Positions 7,677 through 14,553 of a stretch of DNA of 43,136 bases are shown here, piece by piece. Each line of letters begins with the position of its first letter. Positions within the stretch are counted from its first letter, which is position 1. A program made the translations under genes and the position numbers. The stretch is from Lentisphaerae bacterium GWF2_50_93 (GTDB taxonomy: Bacteria > Verrucomicrobiota > Lentisphaeria > Victivallales > GWF2-50-93): NCBI GenBank assembly GCA_001804815.1, contig MHBI01000006.1, positions 1 through 43,136 on the forward strand, in the 5' to 3' direction. The notes beneath the pieces were generated by a model. The model had not been told where the DNA came from. It did not search any database and saw nothing but the letters and a program-made list of their open reading frames with translations.

Positions 7677-9395
7677 CTATCGCATCTTTTTCAACTCGAA
7701 TTGTTTTCCCGACAGCGCCTCCTTCACGAACACGCCCCAGAACGGAGTAGGGGTGTATTCCCAGTCAAGAATCACGCGCGGCGTCGATTTAGGATGGAAG
7801 CACCAGGCGGTCCAGTTCAGCTTGTGTTTCTGGATGATCCCAAGCATGTCCGGAGCCCAGGTATAAGGATCCTCATGCCGTTCCGGAGGGATGAAGGGCA
7901 TCCTCTCCACTTCACAGCCCGTCTCTCCGATGAACAGAGGATATTTCACGGCGGCATCAAGGAAGCATTTCTGCCATTCGCTCTTCCAAGGATAGACATG
8001 GCTCGAATATACAATCCCGTTCCCGCCGCGGTCATCCAGCGCGAAACCGTTCATTATGCCGGAAAGATCATACCCCCAGTCAAGCCCGCCGACCATCACA
8101 ATGTTCTTCGCGCCGGTCTCGCGGACGACATCGACCAGCTTCTGCATGCCCACCGACTGGAAGCCTTTCAGCTTCTCCTTGTTTTCAGCCAGCGCATCGC
8201 TGTCCTTCTTCTTCTCGTCGGTCACGAGTCCTCCATCGCGCCAGACTTCCCAGGAGATGTCATGGGGCTCGTTGAACAGTTCGAACATCACAGCCGGATT
8301 GTTCTTGAATTTCGCTGCCACATCCTTCCAGAATTCGGCATCCTTCGCCTCCGGCGCCCGGAAACGGTGCAGATCGATCACGATATAGACTCCGTTGGCG
8401 GCGCAGAGATTGGCTGAATCCTCCACAAGCTGGCGGTATGCCGCTCCGCCATCCTTCTGGTAGGGCCCCTTGCCGATCCAGAAATGTTCGCGGACTCCCA
8501 GCCGTATGCAGTTTGCTTTCCAATCCTTGATCGCCACTTCGATTGTCTTGAGGATATTGTCTCCGGCCGCATTCCATTCCATGCTTGCTACAGCCAGGCC
8601 CTGGAGCCAGACATCCCTGCCATCCGGAGTCTGTAACTTGTTGCCTGCCACATGGAGTTCAGGGGGAATCTTGTCTGCAGGAGGAGGGGGAACCTGCGGT
8701 TTGACCTCCGCGGCGCGTTTTGCCACCTCGGCCAGCCTCTTCTCCTCGGCCTCCTTCTGCCTTGCGATAATGGGTTCTGCGGGAACTGCCGTAAGTTTCA
8801 AATCGTCGAAGTCGATGGTGCCGCTTGGAACCTTGATCAGAGATGGAAGTATCTCGAGTTTCACTGCGCCTTCGGGCACGAGGAACTCGACTGTTTCATC
8901 TTTCCAGTCGGAATCCCCTTTGTTGAAGTAGGGTGAGCGCGGACTCGGATTGAGTTTGTTGTCGTCCTTGTCCTTGAAGTCAAGCATGATCCTGCCGTCG
9001 TGCCACTGATCCTTGCCTTTCTTCATGTCCTTGTACCTGACACGGAAACTCAAAGCGTAGGCCTTGTGTTCGGGCTTTACATCGACAGACCTGTAGACTG
9101 TGAGCATCTGGTCCGGCTTGACCAGCTTCAATCTTAGAAAGTGGTTCCCCTCTTCAATCTCCCAGCTTGCCCCTTCCGGATGCGACCATTCGGCCGGCCA
9201 GTTCTTGCCGCCATCCTTTTCAAAATCCCCGTTGCTAATGAGACAGGAAGCGGTTTCTGTTGTGGTATCTGCGGAAACCGCACATGATGTCAGGGCGAAG
9301 ACGCCAGCATATATGCCCATATGGACTCCAATTGTTTTCATCCATCCGCGATTTTGATGCCGGGACGGGATTTTCCCTTTAAAACTTGATTTCAT
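7677..9395 (-). CDS. Exported glycoside hydrolase family 5 enzyme with CBM-like domain
   Basis: A 572-residue protein. An N-terminal export signal ends ALTSCAVSA; LTSC fits a lipobox, so it may be a lipoprotein. If so, translation from Met19 (9341) would give a more ordinary signal length, but AAAGG supports the ATG at 9395. Residues about 52-205 form a CBM4/9-like sandwich (NGDFEKDGG to DFDDLKLTA). A charged EAEEKRLAEVAKRAAE stretch and a PPPP linker (about 212-240) lead to the GH5 barrel (about 247-560). The acid/base is E376 in FELFNEPH and the nucleophile is E491 in LFIGETGC. A paralogue of the GH5 at 3200-5107, with different accessory domains. Confidence 0.88.
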   Translation of the reverse strand: MKSSFKGKIPSRHQNRGWMKTIGVHMGIYAGVFALTSCAVSADTTTETASCLISNGDFEKDGGKNWPAEWSHPEGASWEIEEGNHFLRLKLVKPDQMLTVYRSVDVKPEHKAYALSFRVRYKDMKKGKDQWHDGRIMLDFKDKDDNKLNPSPRSPYFNKGDSDWKDETVEFLVPEGAVKLEILPSLIKVPSGTIDFDDLKLTAVPAEPIIARQKEAEEKRLAEVAKRAAEVKPQVPPPPADKIPPELHVAGNKLQTPDGRDVWLQGLAVASMEWNAAGDNILKTIEVAIKDWKANCIRLGVREHFWIGKGPYQKDGGAAYRQLVEDSANLCAANGVYIVIDLHRFRAPEAKDAEFWKDVAAKFKNNPAVMFELFNEPHDISWEVWRDGGLVTDEKKKDSDALAENKEKLKGFQSVGMQKLVDVVRETGAKNIVMVGGLDWGYDLSGIMNGFALDDRGGNGIVYSSHVYPWKSEWQKCFLDAAVKYPLFIGETGCEVERMPFIPPERHEDPYTWAPDMLGIIQKHKLNWTAWCFHPKSTPRVILDWEYTPTPFWGVFVKEALSGKQFELKKMR

Positions 9396-9419
9396 GTATG
9401 GCCTTTATTAAAAATTTGA

Positions 9420-10262
9420 CTATAAGGAGAAATCGTTCTGGATATTGTTCTTCACATCAATTGCCGTGTAGTGTCCGGCATGTCCGTCCATAAAGGACAC
9501 ATTTACCCCGTTCATGTGCCTGTATTTTGCCAGGTTGTACTCGCTGGTGCCAGGCACTGCCGTCCTTGCTTCGGCTGGTGAGCCCAGATGCCAGTCGCCC
9601 GCATCCCCGACATGGACCGCCTTGGAAGGGCTGGCCGGAATGTTTATTACCAGACGGGCAAAACTCCACGATCTGGGGTTGGACGCGCCCGGAGGGGTTT
9701 TCTGCAGATAGAGAGATTCTGCATATATGGCGGTATTGGTATTGTTGCCCCACGGGGAGGAGCTTTCATTGGCTTTAGGGCATCCCCATGCCGTATTGAG
9801 GAGCTTGCCTTTCAATTTGTAGTTTCCCCAGTAGCTGTCGTATTTTATATGTTCAGGATCATCGGTGCCTGTTGGGGGGCTCTGCCATCCTCCCCATTGG
9901 GGGAATTCCAGGTAGGGGCCTATGCAGTTCCACATCCCGTAGTTCTTCTCAAGCCCCCCATCAGCATATGAACGGTATGAGACATACTGGTTGAGGGGAG
10001 GCAGATGCATGTCGGAATCTCCGGTATAAAGCTGGAATCCTCCACTGAGCTGCTTGAGGTTGCTCAGGCAGACGATGCTCTTTGCCGACTCCTTGGCGTT
10101 CTTGAGGGCAGGCAGCAGCATGGCGACAAGTATCGCGATAATCGCAATTACGACCAGCAGTTCTATCAAAGTGAATGCGGACGACCGGCGGCGGACGGGC
10201 GGCGGCACAACCACGGATCCGGCATCCTGCGTCCTGAATCTTGTATTTGTCATTATGTTCAT
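9420..10262 (-). CDS. Pilin-like protein with H-X9-DG box (5)
   Basis: A 280-residue protein starting at the ATG at 10262, with TGAGGA seven bases upstream. The leader is long ([15 protein letters not shown] to RRRSSA), and its DNA again contains GGATnC-type repeats. [16 protein letters not shown] follows with Ala at -1. The box [12 protein letters not shown] is an exact H-X9-DG, followed by [12 protein letters not shown]. The C-terminal third is nearly the same as in gene 6025-6879. It starts 10 bases after the PL22-like gene stop and ends 24 bases before the GH5 start, so it is sandwiched between two degradative enzymes. Confidence 0.86.
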   Translation of the reverse strand: MNIMTNTRFRTQDAGSVVVPPPVRRRSSAFTLIELLVVIAIIAILVAMLLPALKNAKESAKSIVCLSNLKQLSGGFQLYTGDSDMHLPPLNQYVSYRSYADGGLEKNYGMWNCIGPYLEFPQWGGWQSPPTGTDDPEHIKYDSYWGNYKLKGKLLNTAWGCPKANESSSPWGNNTNTAIYAESLYLQKTPPGASNPRSWSFARLVINIPASPSKAVHVGDAGDWHLGSPAEARTAVPGTSEYNLAKYRHMNGVNVSFMDGHAGHYTAIDVKNNIQNDFSL

Positions 10263-10272
10263 GTGCAAATCC

Positions 10273-11391
10273 TCAGTTTGTCAAGCCAATTAAGTAGTCG
10301 ACCGGGACAAGGGCCACATCGACAGTTCCAAGCACATTCGTCGTATAGCACACATATTTGTCATTCATGCAGAACTGCGGATGGGGATGCACGTGGTACT
10401 TGCTCCGGATCGGGAGGGGAGGCAGGCATGTCACCAGCGCCACTTCCCTTTTCGTAACTGAATTGAAGAATGCAACCTGCCACGCGTCCTTGGGCCATGA
10501 CACGATGTCGCCGATGAAATATTTTCCGCTGCGGTCGCAGTGCGAATGGGAGTGGCCGTGCGGCCAGAAGGTTTCAACCTTGCCGGTATGTATGTTTACT
10601 TTCTTGGTCCCCTGGTCCGGACCTTCCGTATAGTCGAGGAACCAGACATGCTTTCCGTCCGCGTCCCACCATTCGTGCCCGCGCTGGCCCGAGGGCAGGG
10701 GGGAGTCTGGAAGGATGGGCCTGGCTTTTTCACCGCGGCGGATCACCCAGAGCCTGTCGACCGAGTTGTTGTATTCCCCGGTGACGATGTCCGTCCAGGG
10801 ATCCTGTGCAATCAATATCATGTCGGGATCGGTCGGACTGAACTGGGCATGATCGTAATGCCTGTCAAAGATCTGCCAGAGACGGAACGGACCTCCATCA
10901 AGAGGAATATCACCCACGATGGATTCCCTTCCTATCACTGCATCAATCGCGAAGGTCTTCCTGTCCGCCGACATTGTCAGGTGCGACGCAATCCTTCCAG
11001 GACGCCGTTTCTTCGCAAATTCATCCGGGAAAGTATTTATCAGGATGGGCTTGTTTTCACGCATAGGCCCGCGCTTCCAGATTTCAAGTCCGGTCGTCCA
11101 ATAAGCATCTCCATTGTCAAGGTCAACGCATGGGGATGAACCCATGAACTGGGTTTCGGGGAACAGGCGGACTTCCTGCGCTTCAAAATCGACGACGGCT
11201 AGCTGCCGTCCATAATGTCCGTCGCCCCCGGGAGGGAAGGAGCAGGAAAACCATAGGAAGCGCCCGTCCGATGTGAAGCTGGGATTGGTGTAGTAGAAGG
11301 ACTGCTGGACGGGGGCGGCCCTCTTTGAAAGGATGAAGCTCTGCACGCCGGACACCGGATCCGTCCAAGGAGTGAAAAGTTGACTGTCCAT
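10273..11391 (-). CDS. PL22-like oligogalacturonate lyase (beta-propeller)
   Basis: A 372-residue protein. The start at 11391 has GCAGGA nine bases upstream; an ATG at 11412 is equally possible. The repeat pattern is that of a seven-bladed propeller. Against Yersinia Ogl (recalled from family knowledge), HEWWDADG holds the catalytic-base His (H239), [10 protein letters not shown] holds a metal His (H282), and HVHPHPQF holds two more metal His (H335, H337). The Mn-binding Gln of Ogl appears replaced by Tyr, with a His one residue further on. Ogl enzymes cleave unsaturated pectin oligomers in the cytoplasm; no signal peptide is seen here, in contrast to the GH5 enzymes in the same run. This implies pectin as one target of the locus. 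Confidence 0.75.
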   Translation of the reverse strand: MDSQLFTPWTDPVSGVQSFILSKRAAPVQQSFYYTNPSFTSDGRFLWFSCSFPPGGDGHYGRQLAVVDFEAQEVRLFPETQFMGSSPCVDLDNGDAYWTTGLEIWKRGPMRENKPILINTFPDEFAKKRRPGRIASHLTMSADRKTFAIDAVIGRESIVGDIPLDGGPFRLWQIFDRHYDHAQFSPTDPDMILIAQDPWTDIVTGEYNNSVDRLWVIRRGEKARPILPDSPLPSGQRGHEWWDADGKHVWFLDYTEGPDQGTKKVNIHTGKVETFWPHGHSHSHCDRSGKYFIGDIVSWPKDAWQVAFFNSVTKREVALVTCLPPLPIRSKYHVHPHPQFCMNDKYVCYTTNVLGTVDVALVPVDYLIGLTN

Positions 11392-11450
11392 ATGTTCTGT
11401 TCCTGCATTCATCCTAGCTTGTCCTGTTATGTTTCCGCCTGTCCTTGTTC

Positions 11451-12062
11451 CTAATTGTCCGTGTCGACATGCCCGTCCCAGAACAGCAGGTTTGCGGTTT
11501 TCCCGATATGGCGGTAATCTGCGCCGCAGTTCCAGTCGCCCGCCCGGTAGTTGGGAAGTCCGGCCCTGGAATCCTGCAGCCATTTCTGGGTGTCGGGCTT
11601 AGCTAATCTGTACACGCATACTTTTCCTGCACCATAACCCATATTTGGAAAGACTGCTGTATAAGCGCAATTCTGTCCGCTGAAACTCCCGCTTGGAACT
11701 GGCAGAGCAGAAGGGCAGTAGTAAATATTAGTGTCTGCACCGCCTGATGCCAGAGATCCCCTTGTAGAGGTTCCTCCTATATATTTTGGCAGATATGCCT
11801 GCGTTTTGCTTTTCCAGCTGTCCGGCGTATAAGGGGCCCATCCTTCGTTGTATTCCACATACTCGGAGCTTAAAAGATATAGTTGCTTCAAGTGGTTGAC
11901 GCACACGATCTTCCTCGCCATCTCCTTCGCCTGCTTCAGCGCAGGCAGCAGCAGCGCCGCGAGGATTGCGATGATTGCAATCACCACAAGAAGCTCGATC
12001 AGAGTGAATATATTTTTTCTTTTCATAGTTGAAAAGAAAAAATTACCTTTTAGGAATTTCAT
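11451..12062 (-). CDS. Pilin-like protein with H-X10-DG variant box (6)
   Basis: A 203-residue protein and the shortest full-length member. The ATG at 12062 overlaps the regulator stop (ATGA) and has GGAGG seven bases upstream. The leader [18 protein letters not shown] precedes [16 protein letters not shown]. An internal ATG at 12026 would give the compact leader MKRKNI, but it lies in the loop of a hairpin (12013-12042). The box [13 protein letters not shown] has ten residues between His and DG, and the protein ends seven residues later. It is translationally coupled to the GntR/LacI regulator, so it is the pilin-like protein most directly tied to the regulator. Confidence 0.84.
   Translation of the reverse strand: MKFLKGNFFFSTMKRKNIFTLIELLVVIAIIAILAALLLPALKQAKEMARKIVCVNHLKQLYLLSSEYVEYNEGWAPYTPDSWKSKTQAYLPKYIGGTSTRGSLASGGADTNIYYCPSALPVPSGSFSGQNCAYTAVFPNMGYGAGKVCVYRLAKPDTQKWLQDSRAGLPNYRAGDWNCGADYRHIGKTANLLFWDGHVDTDN
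12013..12042. repeat. Hairpin in pilin-like leader, second copy
   Basis: Two 12-base arms (12013-12024 and 12031-12042; six Ts then CTTTTC, and its complement) flank ATAGTT. In the minus-strand mRNA the loop exposes an in-frame AUG. It is the same arm sequence and position as 3138-3167. Confidence 0.7.
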
Positions 12063-13252
12063 ACCGCCACCTCCACAGATGAAGGCTTAAGTTCCATCCC
12101 ATGTTCTATGATCATTCCCGTTGATTCGAGTTTTGACTGGATCCTGGGAGAAATCTTACTTAGTCCGCCACATGAACTTCTTATGAAAAGCCTGTGTTTA
12201 GGACATGCGGATGACTGCTCAAGTCCACCCTTTGCCAAAGCCAGTGCGCTCCGTGTCAGCCATTCGCCGGAATAACTGTAGTCGTCGTAGATGCTTGTGA
12301 GAGGAGGATCGGAGAAGAGCGCTTCATTTGTGTTGTTGCAGCCCATTACTGCGAAATCCGCAGGAGCCGAAAGACCAAGCTTCCTCATCGCTGTCATGAA
12401 CCTTATCGCATAGAGATCATCATGACAGACTATGGCGAGCGGAACCTTGAGCCTGCTCCATTTTGTGGCGACGGCGTCCATGTCCATAAGATTCCCTCCG
12501 ACAAGACCGCAGATGCTGGTCATGTCCTCCTTGAAGATGAACGAGGAATAAGCTCCAATCCTCTGCTGCATGATCGTGTCCGACGGGTTGTCGGGTCCTA
12601 GAAGGGCTATGTTCCTGTGGCCAAGCATATGGAAATAGCGGCAGGCCGCCTCGGTCTGTGCGATGGTTCCTCTTCCGAATATCTCCTGTTTCTCAAAACA
12701 GTTCTTTTCAAGGCCCGGGATCAGGAATGGAATTGAGACCGGGACCGGGGATTTGCGTATGAAGTCCGCCACCTGTCCGGAATTCTTCAACGGGAACCAC
12801 GGCAGCATTATCGCGCAGCATCCTTCGGAGGCAAGCCTTCCGGCTTCGCGCATTGCCTCGCCGCCGAAATCCTTCACATACGAATATCTGAGTTCGACGT
12901 GCTTGCCGGAGGCGAACTCATGGCAGCTTCTGATCACCAGCAGCGCATAAGGATCGCTTTCCGAATGAATCAGCATTCCAATCCTGTTCAAATCAGCCCT
13001 TGTTGACGAAGAATATATTTTATCCGTAGCTGATGATTCGCTGACGAATGTGCCGCTTCCGATTATCCTGATTATTTTTCCATTTTCCACAAAAGGCGTC
13101 AAGGCCTTTCTTACGGTAAGGGCGTTGCATCCGAAGGATCTGGCAAGCTCACGTTCAGACGGCAGCTTGATCCCGGCAGGTGACAGCGATATGAATTTTT
13201 CAATCTCGCTGAAGATCTTCTTGTACTTCAGCTGCTTTGTATATTCTATCAT
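12059..13252 (-). CDS. GntR/LacI hybrid transcriptional regulator (AraR-type architecture)
   Basis: A 397-residue protein. The start at 13252 is chosen because GAGAGG lies six bases upstream. The ATG at 13273 has no ribosome site and would sit about four bases from the predicted transcription start. Residues about 10-75 are a GntR winged helix ([23 protein letters not shown], then GSGTFV). Residues about 95-395 are a LacI-type periplasmic-binding-protein fold ([38 protein letters not shown]). This architecture is that of AraR, a sugar-responsive repressor. First gene of the ten-gene run and overlapping the next gene by four bases, so it probably controls the run and itself; the inducing sugar is unknown. 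Confidence 0.86.
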   Translation of the reverse strand: MIEYTKQLKYKKIFSEIEKFISLSPAGIKLPSERELARSFGCNALTVRKALTPFVENGKIIRIIGSGTFVSESSATDKIYSSSTRADLNRIGMLIHSESDPYALLVIRSCHEFASGKHVELRYSYVKDFGGEAMREAGRLASEGCCAIMLPWFPLKNSGQVADFIRKSPVPVSIPFLIPGLEKNCFEKQEIFGRGTIAQTEAACRYFHMLGHRNIALLGPDNPSDTIMQQRIGAYSSFIFKEDMTSICGLVGGNLMDMDAVATKWSRLKVPLAIVCHDDLYAIRFMTAMRKLGLSAPADFAVMGCNNTNEALFSDPPLTSIYDDYSYSGEWLTRSALALAKGGLEQSSACPKHRLFIRSSCGGLSKISPRIQSKLESTGMIIEHGMELKPSSVEVAV

Positions 13253-13283
13253 TTCCAGCCTCTCGATTATCATTAATAGCTCA

Positions 13284-13312
13284 ATTATATAGCACTAGTA
13301 AATCATTGTCAA
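13284..13312 (-). promoter_or_regulatory. Consensus sigma-70 promoter of the ten-gene run
   Basis: Reading the minus strand, TTGACA (13312-13307) is followed by exactly 17 bases and TATAAT (13289-13284), a perfect match to both boxes. The predicted start near 13277 leaves a leader of about 25 bases before the chosen ATG. No clear second promoter was seen in the gaps downstream as far as 2507. An obvious palindromic operator is not apparent. Confidence 0.85.
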
Positions 13313-13469
13313 TAGTCATTTAGTTGATAATTCATAAATACATGCAGGAAAAGGTGATAAAAATGCAAGATGGATACGATGCATTTCCAGAAGCGGGTAT
13401 CGATATCTACTACCTTTATCTCATCCTTCGCCAATTAGCTCATTCCGATAGGTTGTAAATTATTTGTAC

Positions 13470-13565
13470 TGCGTCAGTCTTGGCGGAGGCGGGATCGTCG
13501 CCAACTTGGCGGCTCCAAGAGCCAGCAAGGGTGCTGGCGTTCCAAGTTTAATAAAGACTGACGCA
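13470..13565. repeat. 96-base inverted-repeat element (MITE- or structured-RNA-like)
   Basis: Perfect 12-base terminal inverted repeats, TGCGTCAGTCTT (13470-13481) and AAGACTGACGCA (13554-13565), enclose nested hairpins AACTTGG/CCAAGTT (13503-13509 with 13542-13548) and GCCAGCA/TGCTGGC (13521-13538). No open reading frame and no target-site duplication were seen. A 15-base terminal segment, AATGCGTCAGTCTTT, recurs at 40873-40887. The remainder of 13313-13470 is AT-rich with nothing recognised. Confidence 0.7.
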
Positions 13566-13610
13566 TTAAAATATTATTTTCATATATTTCTGCTTTTCTG
13601 CTTTTTGCTA

Positions 13611-13639
13611 TTGACATGTGCAACCGGTTGCTTTATAAT
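13611..13639 (+). promoter_or_regulatory. Consensus promoter with LacI-type operator
   Basis: TTGACA (13611-13616), a 17-base spacer and TATAAT (13634-13639) are both perfect. The spacer contains the perfect 12-base palindrome GCAACCGGTTGC (13620-13631) with the central CG typical of LacI/GalR-family operators. A repressor bound there would block RNA polymerase directly. It drives the pilin-like gene at 13699. No LacI-type helix-turn-helix protein is encoded in the window; the two nearby LacI-like effector domains carry GntR DNA-binding domains. Confidence 0.88.
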
Positions 13640-13698
13640 TGTAGATGGTCAGAGGGGGCTGGCGTCTATGTCTAAAAAATTAAGCTATATGGTGGAAA

Positions 13699-14529
13699 AT
13701 GAAGAAAAGAAATGCTTTTATTGCCCCTTCCTTCACATTGATTGAACTTCTGGTCGTAATCGCAATCATCGCAATCCTTGCAGCCATGCTTCTTCCAGCC
13801 CTGAAAAACGCAAGGGATACTGCAAAAGCAATTGTCTGTACGAACAACCTGAAGCAGTTCGGCCTGAATTTCGCATTCTACACTGCGGATTTTTCCGATT
13901 ATTACCCGAAGTTCCGCTGGCCTGAAGCGCTCAACCCATATGTCAATGGAACTTTGCTTGGCTCATCCCAGCTCCCCGATACCGGAGGCGCCAACCAGCC
14001 TGTAGACAGGGTCAAGCCGATGGATTTGTTCCATTGCCCGAGCGTTGGATTTCTCTCTTCTGACAACCAGAAGATCACATTGACATACGCCATGAATGGA
14101 ATCACTTATGATGCCGGCGGCAACTGGTGGAAAATCCTCATCAATACAAACCACGCCGAAAATGTCCCCGCTCTTCAAAACCTGCTGCCACAGGTTAAGA
14201 CGACAATGGTAGTCAGGCCCGAGCAGTTCGGAGTCCTCACTGAAACCTGGGATACACACAGTCCGGAACAGTGCTGCTGGACTTCAACCTGGTCGAGACT
14301 GCAGGTCGCCAACAACCAAAGTTTCCTGTTTACACACAATAAATCCTCGAATGCATTGCTGGCGGACGGCCATGTGGAGGCCCTGCATGGCACCCCGACT
14401 AGAAGGGATGATGATCACTCGGATGACTCAATGCTATGGGAGGTCTATGATCAGAATGATTCGCTGTTCAATTATGATTTTGGAATTAGGCGGCTAGGAA
14501 AGCTGACACCTTCCAAATACATACAATGA
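13699..14529 (+). CDS. Pilin-like protein with H-X9-DG box (7), solitary
   Basis: A 276-residue protein with leader [11 protein letters not shown] directly before [16 protein letters not shown] (Ser at -1). The helix continues [29 protein letters not shown] is an exact H-X9-DG box, followed by HVEALHG. A 45-residue tail beyond the box is longer than in the other members. GGTGG precedes the ATG. It is transcribed alone, divergently from the ten-gene run, from its own consensus promoter with a LacI-type operator (13611-13639). It converges with the gene at 14554, with only 24 bases between them. Confidence 0.86.
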   Translation: MKKRNAFIAPSFTLIELLVVIAIIAILAAMLLPALKNARDTAKAIVCTNNLKQFGLNFAFYTADFSDYYPKFRWPEALNPYVNGTLLGSSQLPDTGGANQPVDRVKPMDLFHCPSVGFLSSDNQKITLTYAMNGITYDAGGNWWKILINTNHAENVPALQNLLPQVKTTMVVRPEQFGVLTETWDTHSPEQCCWTSTWSRLQVANNQSFLFTHNKSSNALLADGHVEALHGTPTRRDDDHSDDSMLWEVYDQNDSLFNYDFGIRRLGKLTPSKYIQ

Positions 14530-14553
14530 TGCGACAAAAGCCTGTATTGCATT

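Noticed and set aside
11413..11583. Extended N-terminus of the PL22-like protein
   Set aside because: It overlaps the pilin-like gene in another frame and has no resemblance to the propeller family.
13253..13273. Regulator start at 13273
   Set aside because: No ribosome site, and it would leave only about four bases of leader from the consensus promoter; 13252 has GAGAGG.
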